Shown here: positions 1-8,094 of the stretch, one piece after another
How positions within the stretch are numbered: position 1 is the first letter of the stretch
How the letters are laid out: each line of letters starts with the position of its first letter
Source of the DNA: JBCCGE01 sp039029455
Lineage (GTDB): Bacteria; Pseudomonadota; Gammaproteobacteria; Arenicellales; Poriferihabitantaceae
NCBI GenBank assembly: GCA_039029455.1
Contig: JBCCGE010000063.1
Coordinates: 1 to 17,830, forward strand
Direction of reading: 5' to 3'
Length of the DNA: 17,830 nucleotides
Made by a program: the position numbers and the translations under genes
The notes under the pieces: model-generated
The model's input: only the letters and a program-made list of their open reading frames with translations
What the model was told of the DNA's origin: nothing
The model's database searches: none

Positions 1-2480
1 ATCCGCCCGAGGGCAGGGAAGAGCAGCTGCTGGATTTAATTGCGAATCGAGTTCCGGCCGGCGTGGATCAGGCAGCCTATGTTAAGGCGGCGTTCCTCGC
101 AGCCGTTGTCACCGGTGAGGCCAGCTCACCGCTTATCGATCCGAATAAAGCTGTCGACCTGCTGGGACTGATGCACGGAGGCTATAACATTGCTCCGCTG
201 ATCGATGCGCTCGACAACGAGAGCATCGCGAAGAACGCGGTCACGGCGTTGTCAAATACCATTCTGATGTTCGACGCGTTTTACGATGTCAAAGACAAGG
301 CTGATGCCGGCAACGATTACGCACGGCAGGTGATGCAGTCATGGGCAGATGGCGAATGGTTTACAGACGCACCTGAAGTACCTGAGATGGTGACCGTCAG
401 CGTCTTTATGGTGCCCGGGGAAACCAATACAGATGATCTTTCCCCTGCGCCGGATGCCTGGTCTCGCCCGGATATTCCGCTGCATGCCCTGGCTATGCTG
501 AAGAACCCGCGCGAGGGTTACGAAGGTGATCCCCGAGTGGTTATTGAAGAGCTGGAGGAAAAGGGTTTTCCGGTTGCTTACGTAGGGGATGTGGTCGGAA
601 CCGGGTCTTCCCGGAAATCAGCAACCAATTCAGTGTTGTGGTACACCGGTCAGGATATTCTTGGCATCCCGAACAAACGCTCAGGCGGGTATTGCTTTGG
701 CGGGAAAATTGCCCCGATATTTTTTAACACAATGGAAGACTCGGGTGCATTGCCGATTGAAATGGACGTCAGTTCAATGAAGATGGGTGATGTGATTGAT
801 GTATATCCTTATGAGGGTCGAGTCTGTAGTCACGGCACCGATGATCTGATCAGTACGTTCGAACTGAAAACCGACGTGCTGCTCGACGAAGTGCGCGCAG
901 GGGGTCGTATCAATCTGATCATTGGGCGAGGTTTGACCACGCGGGCGCGCGAAGCGCTGGGTCTCGGTGAAAGCGACCTGTTCCGCAAGCCGGATGCCCC
1001 GGAGAGCACGACCAGTGGGTTCACTCTGGCCCAGAAAATGGTCGGCCGCGCATGCGGCATAGATGGTGTCCGACCGGGTCAGTATTGTGAGCCTCGAATG
1101 TCTACCGTCGGCTCGCAGGATACTACCGGCCCGATGACCCGTGACGAACTTAAAGATCTGGCATGTCTGGGTTTTCAGGCTGATCTTGTGATGCAGTCGT
1201 TTTGCCATACATCCGCTTATCCGAAGCCGGTTGATATCGAAACCCAGCACAGCCTGCCTGACTTCATGATGGATCGCGGCGGTATTTCCCTGAAACCGGG
1301 AGACGGCATTATCCACTCCTGGCTGAACCGAATGCTGCTTCCCGACGGTGTGGGCACTGGCGGCGACTCACACACACGATTTCCGCTCGGTATTTCTTTT
1401 CCGGCGGGTTCGGGACTTGTCGCGTTTGCTGCCGCGACCGGCGTAATGCCGCTGGATATGCCTGAATCTGTGTTGGTGCGTTTCAAAGGCGAGATGCAGC
1501 CGGGGATTACCTTGAGAGACCTGGTTCACGCAATACCTTACGCGGCAATCCAGACGGGATTGCTCACGGTAGAGAAAGAAGGTAAGAAAAACATTTTCTC
1601 GGGCCGGGTTCTTGAGATTGAGGGACTCCCGGACCTAAAGGTCGAGCAGGCCTTTGAACTGGCTGATGCCTCCGCTGAACGTTCCGCTTCAGGCTGTACG
1701 ATCAAGCTCAATAAGGAACCGATAATCGAATACATTAACTCGAATATCGTGATGTTGAAGTGGATGATCACACAGGGTTACGGCGATACACGTACTATTG
1801 CCCGGCGCATACAGGGAATGGAAGCCTGGCTCGAAAACCCCGAGTTACTTGAAGCCGATTCTGACGCTGAATACACCGAAGTCATCGAGATCGATCTCGC
1901 TGAAATCAAGGAGCCTATACTGTGCGCACCCAATGATCCTGACGATGCCCGTCTGCTGTCAGAGGTTCAAGGTGACAAGGTCGATGAAGTTTTCATTGGC
2001 TCATGCATGACCAATATCGGCCATTTTCGCGCCGCAGGTCGACTGCTGGACAAAATGGGTAAGGTTATACCGACGCGGATGTGGATTGTGCCGCCGACAA
2101 AAATGGATCAGGCACAATTGCTCGAGGAAGGTATGTATTCGATCTACGCTAAGGCCGGGGCGCGGACCGAACCGCCGGGCTGTTCACTGTGCATGGGTAA
2201 TCAGGCTCGAGTTGCGGATAATGCAACAGTCGTTTCCACATCCACGCGAAATTTTCCGAATCGGCTTGGTAAAGGCGCAAATGTGTACCTCGCGTCTTCT
2301 GAGCTGGCCGCGGTTGCTGCGGTTCTTGGTCGATTGCCGACCGTGGAGGAGTATCTCCAGGAGGCGGGTGAACTCAATAACATGGCCGCAGAGATTTATC
2401 GTTACCTGAACTTTAACGAGATCGATTCCTACAATGAGGCCGCCGGTACAGTCGTTCCGGAGCAACTGTTCGGAACCTGA
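1..2480 (+). CDS. acnB: Aconitate hydratase B (bifunctional aconitase / 2-methylisocitrate dehydratase), 5' end missing
   Basis: This is the [4Fe-4S] enzyme that interconverts citrate and isocitrate in the TCA cycle, and it can dehydrate 2-methylisocitrate in the methylcitrate cycle. The reading frame is open from base 3, so the gene starts outside the window; by comparison with E. coli AcnB (about 865 residues) roughly 35-40 N-terminal residues are missing. The visible part runs through the HEAT-like N-terminal domain, then the swivel domain (GETNTDDLSPAPDAWSRPD and GDVVGTGSSRKSATNSVLW), then the catalytic core. All three cluster cysteines are present: one in FIGSCMTNIG (codon at 2004) and a C-x2-C pair in PGCSLCMGNQ (codons at 2181 and 2190). 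The order swivel-before-core separates AcnB from AcnA and IRP types. The next gene begins about 60 bp on with no obvious terminator between. Identification is firm. Confidence 0.98.
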   Translation, partial: PPEGREEQLLDLIANRVPAGVDQAAYVKAAFLAAVVTGEASSPLIDPNKAVDLLGLMHGGYNIAPLIDALDNESIAKNAVTALSNTILMFDAFYDVKDKADAGNDYARQVMQSWADGEWFTDAPEVPEMVTVSVFMVPGETNTDDLSPAPDAWSRPDIPLHALAMLKNPREGYEGDPRVVIEELEEKGFPVAYVGDVVGTGSSRKSATNSVLWYTGQDILGIPNKRSGGYCFGGKIAPIFFNTMEDSGALPIEMDVSSMKMGDVIDVYPYEGRVCSHGTDDLISTFELKTDVLLDEVRAGGRINLIIGRGLTTRAREALGLGESDLFRKPDAPESTTSGFTLAQKMVGRACGIDGVRPGQYCEPRMSTVGSQDTTGPMTRDELKDLACLGFQADLVMQSFCHTSAYPKPVDIETQHSLPDFMMDRGGISLKPGDGIIHSWLNRMLLPDGVGTGGDSHTRFPLGISFPAGSGLVAFAAATGVMPLDMPESVLVRFKGEMQPGITLRDLVHAIPYAAIQTGLLTVEKEGKKNIFSGRVLEIEGLPDLKVEQAFELADASAERSASGCTIKLNKEPIIEYINSNIVMLKWMITQGYGDTRTIARRIQGMEAWLENPELLEADSDAEYTEVIEIDLAEIKEPILCAPNDPDDARLLSEVQGDKVDEVFIGSCMTNIGHFRAAGRLLDKMGKVIPTRMWIVPPTKMDQAQLLEEGMYSIYAKAGARTEPPGCSLCMGNQARVADNATVVSTSTRNFPNRLGKGANVYLASSELAAVAAVLGRLPTVEEYLQEAGELNNMAAEIYRYLNFNEIDSYNEAAGTVVPEQLFGT

Positions 2481-2543
2481 ATCTGATTAGGGTGGTCGCG
2501 GTTTCCAGACGTGCTGCGATAGACATTAATTCTGGCATTCTCT

Positions 2544-3875
2544 TTGCGCACCAAGCGAATCTCTGCTGAAAAACTGGGTTTCGGTCCGGATTCCGTGCAT
2601 CCGAATGCCGTCAAAGTATGTCGGGAACTCCAGAATGCCGGATATGACGGTTACCTGGTGGGCGGTTGTGTCAGAGATCTGATCCTTGGGTTTGAGCCCA
2701 AAGATTTCGATGTCACCACCAATGCAACGCCGGAACAGGCCAACCGGTTGTTTCCCAGATCTCGAATTATCGGCCGGCGGTTCAGACTGTTGCATGTTCG
2801 ATTCAGTTACCGTCAGCTGATCGAGGTCGCTACTTATCGAGGCCGTCCACCCGCAGAAAAAAGTGACAAACTGCTCTCCTGGTTTCGATCACGATCGACG
2901 CCCAGTGGACGCATACTTGACGACAATGTTTTTGGCACGATCGAGCAGGACGCAGAGCGTCGGGACTTTACGATCAATGCGTTGTATTACGATCCGATTG
3001 AGAACGTTGTTCTTGATTTTGTAGGCGGACTCAAGGATGCAGACCAACGAAAACTCAAAGTAATTGGTGATCCCGCTCAGAGGTTTGCGGAAGATCCGGT
3101 TCGGATGTTGCGAGTGATCCGCTTCAAGGCAAAGCTCGCGCTGACCGTAGACACAAGTATCGAAGATCTGATAACCAGTATGTCGGCGCGGTTGACCGAG
3201 GTTCCTGCCGCCAGACTGTTTGAAGAAGTGCTTAAGCTGCTGCACCATGCTCACGCGGTTGCGAGTTGGGAGCTTATGGAGCAGTACGGTTTCGTGGATG
3301 TGTTGTTTCCACAACTAAATAACGAAGATGCTGAAAAGGCTTCGGACACAAGACAATTGATTCAGTTTGCTCTGGAAAACACTGATCGGCGCATTTCCAT
3401 CGGTAAATCAGTCACTCCGTCCTTTTTATTTGGTGTGGTCCTGTGGCCAGTATTTCAGGACAAGCTGGATGGTTTGCTGAAGCGCAGAATACGCTTCAAT
3501 GAAGCCGTTTATAAAGCGGGAAATGCCGTTTTCGCGGAACAGTGCAAAACCGTGTTTGTGCCCCGTCGTTTTTCTGAACCAGCCATTGAAATCTGGAACC
3601 TGCAATCCAGGCTGGAGAGACGTCGTCCGCGAACCATCAGGAATACAATGGCCAATCGCCGTTTTCGCGCGGCCTATGATCTGCTGCTTTTGCGCTGCAG
3701 GATCAATCAGGTTGATAGTGAAACCTGCGACTGGTGGACGGAAGTTCAGAGGCTTTCCGGCGGTGCTCAAAATGCCATGATTAACGATTTACGCGATTCC
3801 GGTGCACAGGGTAACCGTCGTCGTCGGCAAAAATCTGCCCACAACAATAAGACGCGCAAGCGCTCGAAAGTCTAG
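2544..3875 (+). CDS. pcnB: Poly(A) polymerase I, non-AUG start
   Basis: This enzyme adds 3' poly(A) tails to RNA and promotes decay of regulatory and fragment RNAs. The nucleotidyltransferase head carries GYLVGGCVRDLILG (about residues 36-49), the metal-binding pair in KDFDV (Asp54, Asp56), GRRFRLLHV and RRDFTINALYYD. The last residues are strongly basic (RRRRQKSAHNNKTRKRSKV), typical of PcnB and absent from CCA-adding enzymes. Length (443 residues if TTG is used) fits the family. There is no in-frame ATG between the stop at 2520 and Met188, well inside the catalytic domain, so initiation must be non-AUG: TTG at 2544, or the near-cognate ATT at 2529 or CTG at 2532. No good ribosome binding site precedes any of them. 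E. coli pcnB is known to use an inefficient AUU start, so ATT at 2529 deserves serious thought. yciO follows after 6 bp. Confidence 0.95.
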   Translation: MRTKRISAEKLGFGPDSVHPNAVKVCRELQNAGYDGYLVGGCVRDLILGFEPKDFDVTTNATPEQANRLFPRSRIIGRRFRLLHVRFSYRQLIEVATYRGRPPAEKSDKLLSWFRSRSTPSGRILDDNVFGTIEQDAERRDFTINALYYDPIENVVLDFVGGLKDADQRKLKVIGDPAQRFAEDPVRMLRVIRFKAKLALTVDTSIEDLITSMSARLTEVPAARLFEEVLKLLHHAHAVASWELMEQYGFVDVLFPQLNNEDAEKASDTRQLIQFALENTDRRISIGKSVTPSFLFGVVLWPVFQDKLDGLLKRRIRFNEAVYKAGNAVFAEQCKTVFVPRRFSEPAIEIWNLQSRLERRRPRTIRNTMANRRFRAAYDLLLLRCRINQVDSETCDWWTEVQRLSGGAQNAMINDLRDSGAQGNRRRRQKSAHNNKTRKRSKV

Positions 3876-3881
3876 TCTGTC

Positions 3882-4511
3882 GTGGCCCAGTTTTTTGTTG
3901 TGCATCCGGATTCGCCTCAGCCTCGCCTGATTCAGCAGACTGTCGATATCATTCAGCGTGGAGGTGTTGTCGCCTATCCAACGGATTCAAGCTATGCACT
4001 GGGGTGCTCGATCGGCAATAAACAGGCAATGGACCGAATTCGAACGATTAGGCGTGTGGATCATAACCACAACTTTACCCTGGTATGTCGGGATCTGTCG
4101 GAGCTGAGTCTTTACGCCCGGGTTGACAACGAGGACTACCGACTGCTCAAGCGGCTGACACCCGGCCCGTACACATTCATTCTGCCTGCCAGCCGCGAGG
4201 TCCCGCGACGACTGCAGCATCCCAGGCGGAAAACCATTGGATTGCGCGTGCCCGCTTTTCCAATTGTTTCTGCGATTCTGGATCGACTGGACGAGCCATT
4301 GATGAGCTCGACGTTAATCCTGCCGAAAGAGAACCTGCCGATGAATGATGCGGATGAAATTCGACTGGCGCTGGAAAAATCTGTTGATGCCGTTATCGAC
4401 GGCGGACCTTGTGTATTCGAGCCGACTACCGTGATCGGCATGACGGGTTCTGTGCCCGAAATACTTCGAAGTGGCGGCGGTGATCCTCTGGATTTTATTC
4501 ATGCTGATTAA
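3882..4511 (+). CDS. yciO: YciO, TsaC/Sua5-YrdC family protein
   Basis: A 209-residue protein of the Sua5/YrdC/YciO fold, which binds ATP and RNA. TsaC/Sua5 members make threonylcarbamoyl-AMP for tRNA t6A; the role of YciO is less settled. Positioning over E. coli YciO from memory is good along the whole length: FFVVHPDSPQPRLIQQ at the N-terminus, GGVVAYPTDSSYALGC for the nucleotide-binding loop, IRRVDHNHNFTLVCRDLSELS, TPGPYTFIL, and RRKTIGLRVP. It lacks the extra C-terminal domain of long Sua5 proteins. The start is GTG at 3882, six bases after the pcnB stop; the upstream Shine-Dalgarno match is weak, suggesting translation coupled to pcnB. The AT-rich gap that follows separates it from scpA. 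Family call is firm; the cellular role is inference. Confidence 0.93.
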   Translation: MAQFFVVHPDSPQPRLIQQTVDIIQRGGVVAYPTDSSYALGCSIGNKQAMDRIRTIRRVDHNHNFTLVCRDLSELSLYARVDNEDYRLLKRLTPGPYTFILPASREVPRRLQHPRRKTIGLRVPAFPIVSAILDRLDEPLMSSTLILPKENLPMNDADEIRLALEKSVDAVIDGGPCVFEPTTVIGMTGSVPEILRSGGGDPLDFIHAD

Positions 4512-4731
4512 TTTGTGCTTATTAGTTGAAAACAAATTGAAGTATTGGACAAAAGAGATTGTTTTTAAAAAGTAACCGGAGTTTTGAAGTTGTAGTCCGG
4601 AATACGGCGCCTTGCAAAAATCTAATCCAATGCTCATGTAAAGGCATTGCCTCGAATAACCCTTCGTGGCACTCTCAACGTGTTGACTGTCTTTATCCAT
4701 TCGCTCACAAAATTTGCTCTGAAGGTGCCCA
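4512..4731. other. AT-rich intergenic gap between yciO and scpA
   Basis: About 220 bp, visibly AT-rich at its left end. It must hold the 3' end of the pcnB-yciO transcript and probably a promoter for scpA-scpB-rluB, but I find no convincing -35/-10 pair or U-tailed hairpin. A TTGACT at 4684 has no matching -10 at 16-18 bp. There are only short inverted repeats, such as CCGGA/TCCGG around 4577-4602 and AATGC/GCATT around 4630-4649. Confidence 0.5.
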
Positions 4732-5703
4732 GTGACCAACGACGAACCCACCGTGCCAGCGATCGGATCCGATCAAAAGAGTGATCAAAAGAATGATAAT
4801 GAATCGATTTCAGCACAGACTGAAGTCGTTCAATCCATTGAAACCGGTAAAGGCTCAGTGGAAGGCGGTGTGATGCAGGATAATCTGGAATCTGATGTGC
4901 AAACCGAGTCCGAGTCGGACAGATCGGTCGTGCTGGTTAACGGCGAGAAACTCTCGAAGTGGCCGGAGGATCTTTATATTCCTCCCGATGCGCTCGAGGT
5001 GTTTCTGGAGACATTCCAGGGTCCGCTTGATCTGCTGTTGTATCTGATTCGCAAGCAAAACCTCGATATCCTCGATATACCGGTCGCTCACATTACCCGA
5101 CAGTACATGGATTACGTCGAACTGATGCGTCATTTCCGCCTGGATCTTGCGGCCGAATACCTGGTCATGGCTGCAATGCTGGCCGAAATCAAATCACGCA
5201 TGCTGCTTCCTCGCCCCGAATCCGGTGAAGATGGTGAGGAAGAGGATCCACGAGCTGCCCTGGTTAAGCGTCTTCAGGAGTACGAACGATTCAACAAAGC
5301 TTCACAGGATATCAATGACTTATCTCGTGTAGATCGAGAGATTTATCTGGTCTCGGCAGCGTTTGATGACCCGGCGCCGGTAAAAATTCAGGCAAGGGCG
5401 TCAGTGAACGATCTTGTGCTGGCTTTCCGAAATGTTCTGGAGCGCAATGAACGCAATCAGAGCTTTTCGATGAGTCGTGAGGTGCTGACGGTCAGGGAAA
5501 AAATGACATTGATTCTGGAAAAAGTACGCCGGGGAACGTCAATCCGTTTTGAGACTTTGTTTGATCCCGACGAAGGTAAACTCGGTCTGGTCGTGAGCTT
5601 CATGGCTGTGCTCGAGCTGGTGCGTGATGACATGCTATACATTGTGCAGAATGAACCCTTTACCCCAATCCATATTAAGGGTGTTGAAGAGGGTAGTGAC
5701 TGA
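4732..5703 (+). CDS. scpA: Segregation and condensation protein A (kleisin), with N-terminal extension
   Basis: ScpA is the kleisin subunit of the Smc-ScpAB condensin and bridges the Smc heads during chromosome segregation. The conserved core begins near residue 90 (FLETFQGPLDLLLYLIRKQN) and includes PVAHITRQYMDYVE, AAEYLVMAAMLAEIKSRMLLP and a C-terminal winged-helix region (VSFMAVLELVRDD). With the GTG start at 4732 (GAAGG 5 bases upstream) the protein is 323 residues, longer than usual, with about 65 acidic, Ser/Gln-rich residues ahead of the core. An in-frame ATG at 4873 has an even better site (GGAAGG, 7 bases upstream) and would give 276 residues, the normal family size. scpB follows after one base, consistent with co-translation. 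ScpA identity is firm; the start is open. Confidence 0.95.
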   Translation: MTNDEPTVPAIGSDQKSDQKNDNESISAQTEVVQSIETGKGSVEGGVMQDNLESDVQTESESDRSVVLVNGEKLSKWPEDLYIPPDALEVFLETFQGPLDLLLYLIRKQNLDILDIPVAHITRQYMDYVELMRHFRLDLAAEYLVMAAMLAEIKSRMLLPRPESGEDGEEEDPRAALVKRLQEYERFNKASQDINDLSRVDREIYLVSAAFDDPAPVKIQARASVNDLVLAFRNVLERNERNQSFSMSREVLTVREKMTLILEKVRRGTSIRFETLFDPDEGKLGLVVSFMAVLELVRDDMLYIVQNEPFTPIHIKGVEEGSD

Positions 5704-5704
5704 A

Positions 5705-6514
5705 ATGACAGACGAACTGAAGAATATTGTTGAAGCCGTTTTGCTGGCCGCTGAAGGTCCGCTCAGTGTCGCCAAAATCCAGGGATTGTTTGACGAAGGC
5801 GCGCAGCCGGAAGCCTCGGAAATAAAAAATGCGATTGCCCAGCTGGACACGGATTGCGAATCCAGAGGCATCGAAATACGTAAAATTGGCAGCGGATACC
5901 GGTTTCAGACACGTGAAAAATACGCAGACTGGGTGAGAAAATTGCTTTCGGTGCGACCTCCTCGTCTCTCGCGTGCGCTGCTCGAGACCCTCGCCATCAT
6001 TGCTTACCGCCAACCGGTCAGCCGAGGCGATATTGAGGATATCCGCGGTGTCGCAGTTAGTGCAGATATTATGCAACGATTGCAGGAGCGTGATTGGGTC
6101 AAACAGGTCGGTGTTCGCGATGTTCCAGGACGCCCGGCGTTGTTTGGGACCACCCCTGAGTTCCTCGCCTACTTTAACCTGTCTTCGTTGAAAGATCTTC
6201 CGGAACTGATGGAGGAGCGTGATCTCGGACAGATCGCGAGTGAGATGGAGACACCGTTACCCCCCGAAGTTTTGCAGGCGCTCCAGCTCGCGGGTAGCGA
6301 ACAGGAGTCGTCGGAAAATCAGTCCGATATTGAGGAGGCAATTGAGGCCTCATACGATGAGCCGGTGGATGAAAGTCTGGAGGATATGCAGTCGAAAAGC
6401 GCAGAAGAATGCGGCGATCAACAGGTTTTGGATACTGACACTGAATCGCAAGCGGATCAGGACAACGTTGACAACGCTGCGTCTGCCGAGGATCCGCTGC
6501 TTCAAACCGGATGA
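5705..6514 (+). CDS. scpB: Segregation and condensation protein B
   Basis: ScpB dimers bind ScpA and complete the Smc condensin. Two winged-helix domains are visible: the first from the N-terminus (LKNIVEAVLLAAEGPLSV) and the second with RPPRLSRALLETLAIIAYRQPVSR and DIEDIRGV, a signature of the family, then VPGRPALFGTTPEFLAYFNL. From about residue 185 the protein becomes a long acidic, Glu/Asp/Ser/Gln-rich tail, probably disordered, as often seen in gammaproteobacterial ScpB. I choose ATG at 5705 (269 residues) over the GTG at 5696 because GAGGG at 5689-5693 is only 2 bases from the GTG but 11 from the ATG. It begins one base after the scpA stop and its stop overlaps the rluB start as ATGA. 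Confidence 0.95.
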   Translation: MTDELKNIVEAVLLAAEGPLSVAKIQGLFDEGAQPEASEIKNAIAQLDTDCESRGIEIRKIGSGYRFQTREKYADWVRKLLSVRPPRLSRALLETLAIIAYRQPVSRGDIEDIRGVAVSADIMQRLQERDWVKQVGVRDVPGRPALFGTTPEFLAYFNLSSLKDLPELMEERDLGQIASEMETPLPPEVLQALQLAGSEQESSENQSDIEEAIEASYDEPVDESLEDMQSKSAEECGDQQVLDTDTESQADQDNVDNAASAEDPLLQTG

Positions 6515-7272
6515 GCAAAGCTCGTCAACCGGGAGAGCGCCTACAGAAATACCTGTCTTCAATCGGAGTTGGGTCACGTCGAAAGGTCGATAGCTGGATC
6601 GCTGAGGGCCGCGTTCGTGTCAACGGTCAGGTTGCGCAACCGGGTATTCGAGTCACAGAAAAAAGCAGAATCTCCATTGATGGAAAGCCGGTTCGGGCTC
6701 GAGCAGCCGAGAGCAAGACACGGTTCATCATCTACAACAAACCGGAAGGCGAAATTTGCACTCGCTCTGACCCTCAAAATCGTCCAACCGTGTTCAGGCA
6801 ACTGCCAAGACTAAAAGGTGAAAGGTGGGTCGTCGTTGGTCGCCTGGATATCAATACACGTGGACTGCTGCTCTTTACCAACAGTGGCTCTGCTGCAAAC
6901 AGGCTAATGCACCCTTCGAATATGGTGGAGCGTGAATACCTCTGTCGTGTATTCGGTGAGGTTAATAAACAGACTGTAGAAAGATTGCTGGAGGGAATTG
7001 CAATTGATGGACGGAAGTCATCATTCCTGAAAGTGAAGCGACAGCGCGGCGAAGGACGCAACACCTGGTACAAGGTGGTGCTGACCCAGGGGCGGTATCG
7101 TGAAGTCAGGCGGCTTTGGGAAAAAGTAGGCTGTCAGGTGAATCGGTTAGTGCGAATTAGATACGGTCCTGTCGAGTTGCCGCGGAGTTTACGGCAGGGT
7201 CAGTGGAGCGAATTGTCTGCTGGAGAAGTCAATAGGCTGATGCGACCGCCAAGAAAAGGGGACGCTGACTAG
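6511..7272 (+). CDS. rluB: 23S rRNA pseudouridine synthase RluB (RsuA/RluB/E/F family)
   Basis: RluB converts U2605 (E. coli numbering) of 23S rRNA to pseudouridine. The 253-residue product has an N-terminal S4 RNA-binding domain (RLQKYLSSIGVGSRRKVDSWI to about residue 60) and the catalytic domain with VGRLDINTRGLLLFTN; Asp113 is the expected nucleophile. YNKPEGEICTRSDP and REVRRLWEKVGCQVNRLVRIRYGPV also fit the family. It overlaps scpB by 4 bases (ATGA), so the three genes scpA-scpB-rluB read as one operon, an arrangement common in gammaproteobacteria. No intrinsic terminator is visible in the 21 bp before the converging gene. RluB is preferred over RluE/RluF by length and context. Confidence 0.93.
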   Translation: MSKARQPGERLQKYLSSIGVGSRRKVDSWIAEGRVRVNGQVAQPGIRVTEKSRISIDGKPVRARAAESKTRFIIYNKPEGEICTRSDPQNRPTVFRQLPRLKGERWVVVGRLDINTRGLLLFTNSGSAANRLMHPSNMVEREYLCRVFGEVNKQTVERLLEGIAIDGRKSSFLKVKRQRGEGRNTWYKVVLTQGRYREVRRLWEKVGCQVNRLVRIRYGPVELPRSLRQGQWSELSAGEVNRLMRPPRKGDAD

Positions 7273-7293
7273 TCGGTGAACCTTAATACCTGG

Positions 7294-8055
7294 CTATAAA
7301 TTCGGAACGGTAATCTGCTGACCGTGAACGTCAATTGAGGCAGGACTCATAAGGAATATGAAGTAGGACAGCAGTGCAGAGTCGTCAAGCTTTCTGAGAT
7401 GTGTTGACGGTTCCGCTGGATAGTTTTTTTTCCGCATTGCGGACTTTACCCGACCGGGATCGATCGTATTGAATCGAATCGAGGAATTTTCCAATTCATC
7501 CTGAAACGTCGTCACGGCATTTTCAAGCGCCGCATATGCTGCGCCGAGCGGCCCCCAAAAAGCGCGCGGTTGCCTTGCGACGTCGATCGACTGAAAAAGA
7601 ACGCTGGCATGGGCGGATTCCTGCAAACAAGGCAGCAGTTCCTGAGTCAGTCGAAGTGGCGCCACGGTAACTTTGTCGAAGACCACTGACCATTGATCCA
7701 GCTTGTTGTGTGACATCGGCGTCAGTGGCGCATTCATTGACGCGAGGTGAATCAGACCGTCAAGGCAGGTGACGTTGTGGCGGATAACCTGGGCAATGTT
7801 ATGGAAATGCTCGGGTGGCGCCGCGAGATCGAAAGGAATCATCACCGGTTCGACCTCAGCGATAGCCGCGACGTCGTCGTAAACGGGCGACAGATATCGT
7901 TGTTTACTGTCGAGAAGCAGTAAACCAGCGCCGTGTCGAGCCAGCGCTGTGCTTACCGCGTGACCAAAATCCGAGCCCGCTCCGGTTACCAGGATGGTCA
8001 GACCCTTCAGGCAATCCGGACGATTCGAGTGCTCGAAGGCCTGATTGACAGACAT
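7294..8055 (-). CDS. YciK-like short-chain dehydrogenase fold, probably catalytically inactive
   Basis: A 253-residue Rossmann-fold protein. By layout and wording it resembles E. coli YciK (an SDR of unknown role): LDGLIHLASMNAPLTPMS, LTQELLPCL, RQPRAFWG, and a position next to rluB as in E. coli. The hallmarks of a working SDR are damaged: the cofactor motif TGxxxGxG reads TGAGSDFG (second Gly is Asp29), NAG reads LAS (104-106), the catalytic Asn position is Val, and YxxxK reads Tyr174-Ala-Ala-Leu-Glu178, with Glu (codon at 7522-7524) for the essential Lys. Four extra residues (GPLG) appear just before the Tyr. The frame is intact, so this is probably a pseudoenzyme rather than a pseudogene. 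It lies 39 bp downstream of the lipoprotein gene on the same strand, likely one transcript. Family call fairly sure, function unknown. Confidence 0.85.
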   Translation of the reverse strand: MSVNQAFEHSNRPDCLKGLTILVTGAGSDFGHAVSTALARHGAGLLLLDSKQRYLSPVYDDVAAIAEVEPVMIPFDLAAPPEHFHNIAQVIRHNVTCLDGLIHLASMNAPLTPMSHNKLDQWSVVFDKVTVAPLRLTQELLPCLQESAHASVLFQSIDVARQPRAFWGPLGAAYAALENAVTTFQDELENSSIRFNTIDPGRVKSAMRKKNYPAEPSTHLRKLDDSALLSYFIFLMSPASIDVHGQQITVPNL

Positions 8056-8094
8056 CAGTCCACAGGGTGGCTGAATGCTTGCTGCAAGAGCGGA

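Noticed and set aside
774..1316. A 180-codon minus-strand frame inside acnB
   Set aside because: It lies wholly opposite highly conserved aconitase sequence and has no family likeness; a shadow frame.
7273..7293. Bidirectional terminator between the converging rluB and SDR genes, and likewise at 12268-12289
   Set aside because: Neither short gap has a stable stem with a T-run.
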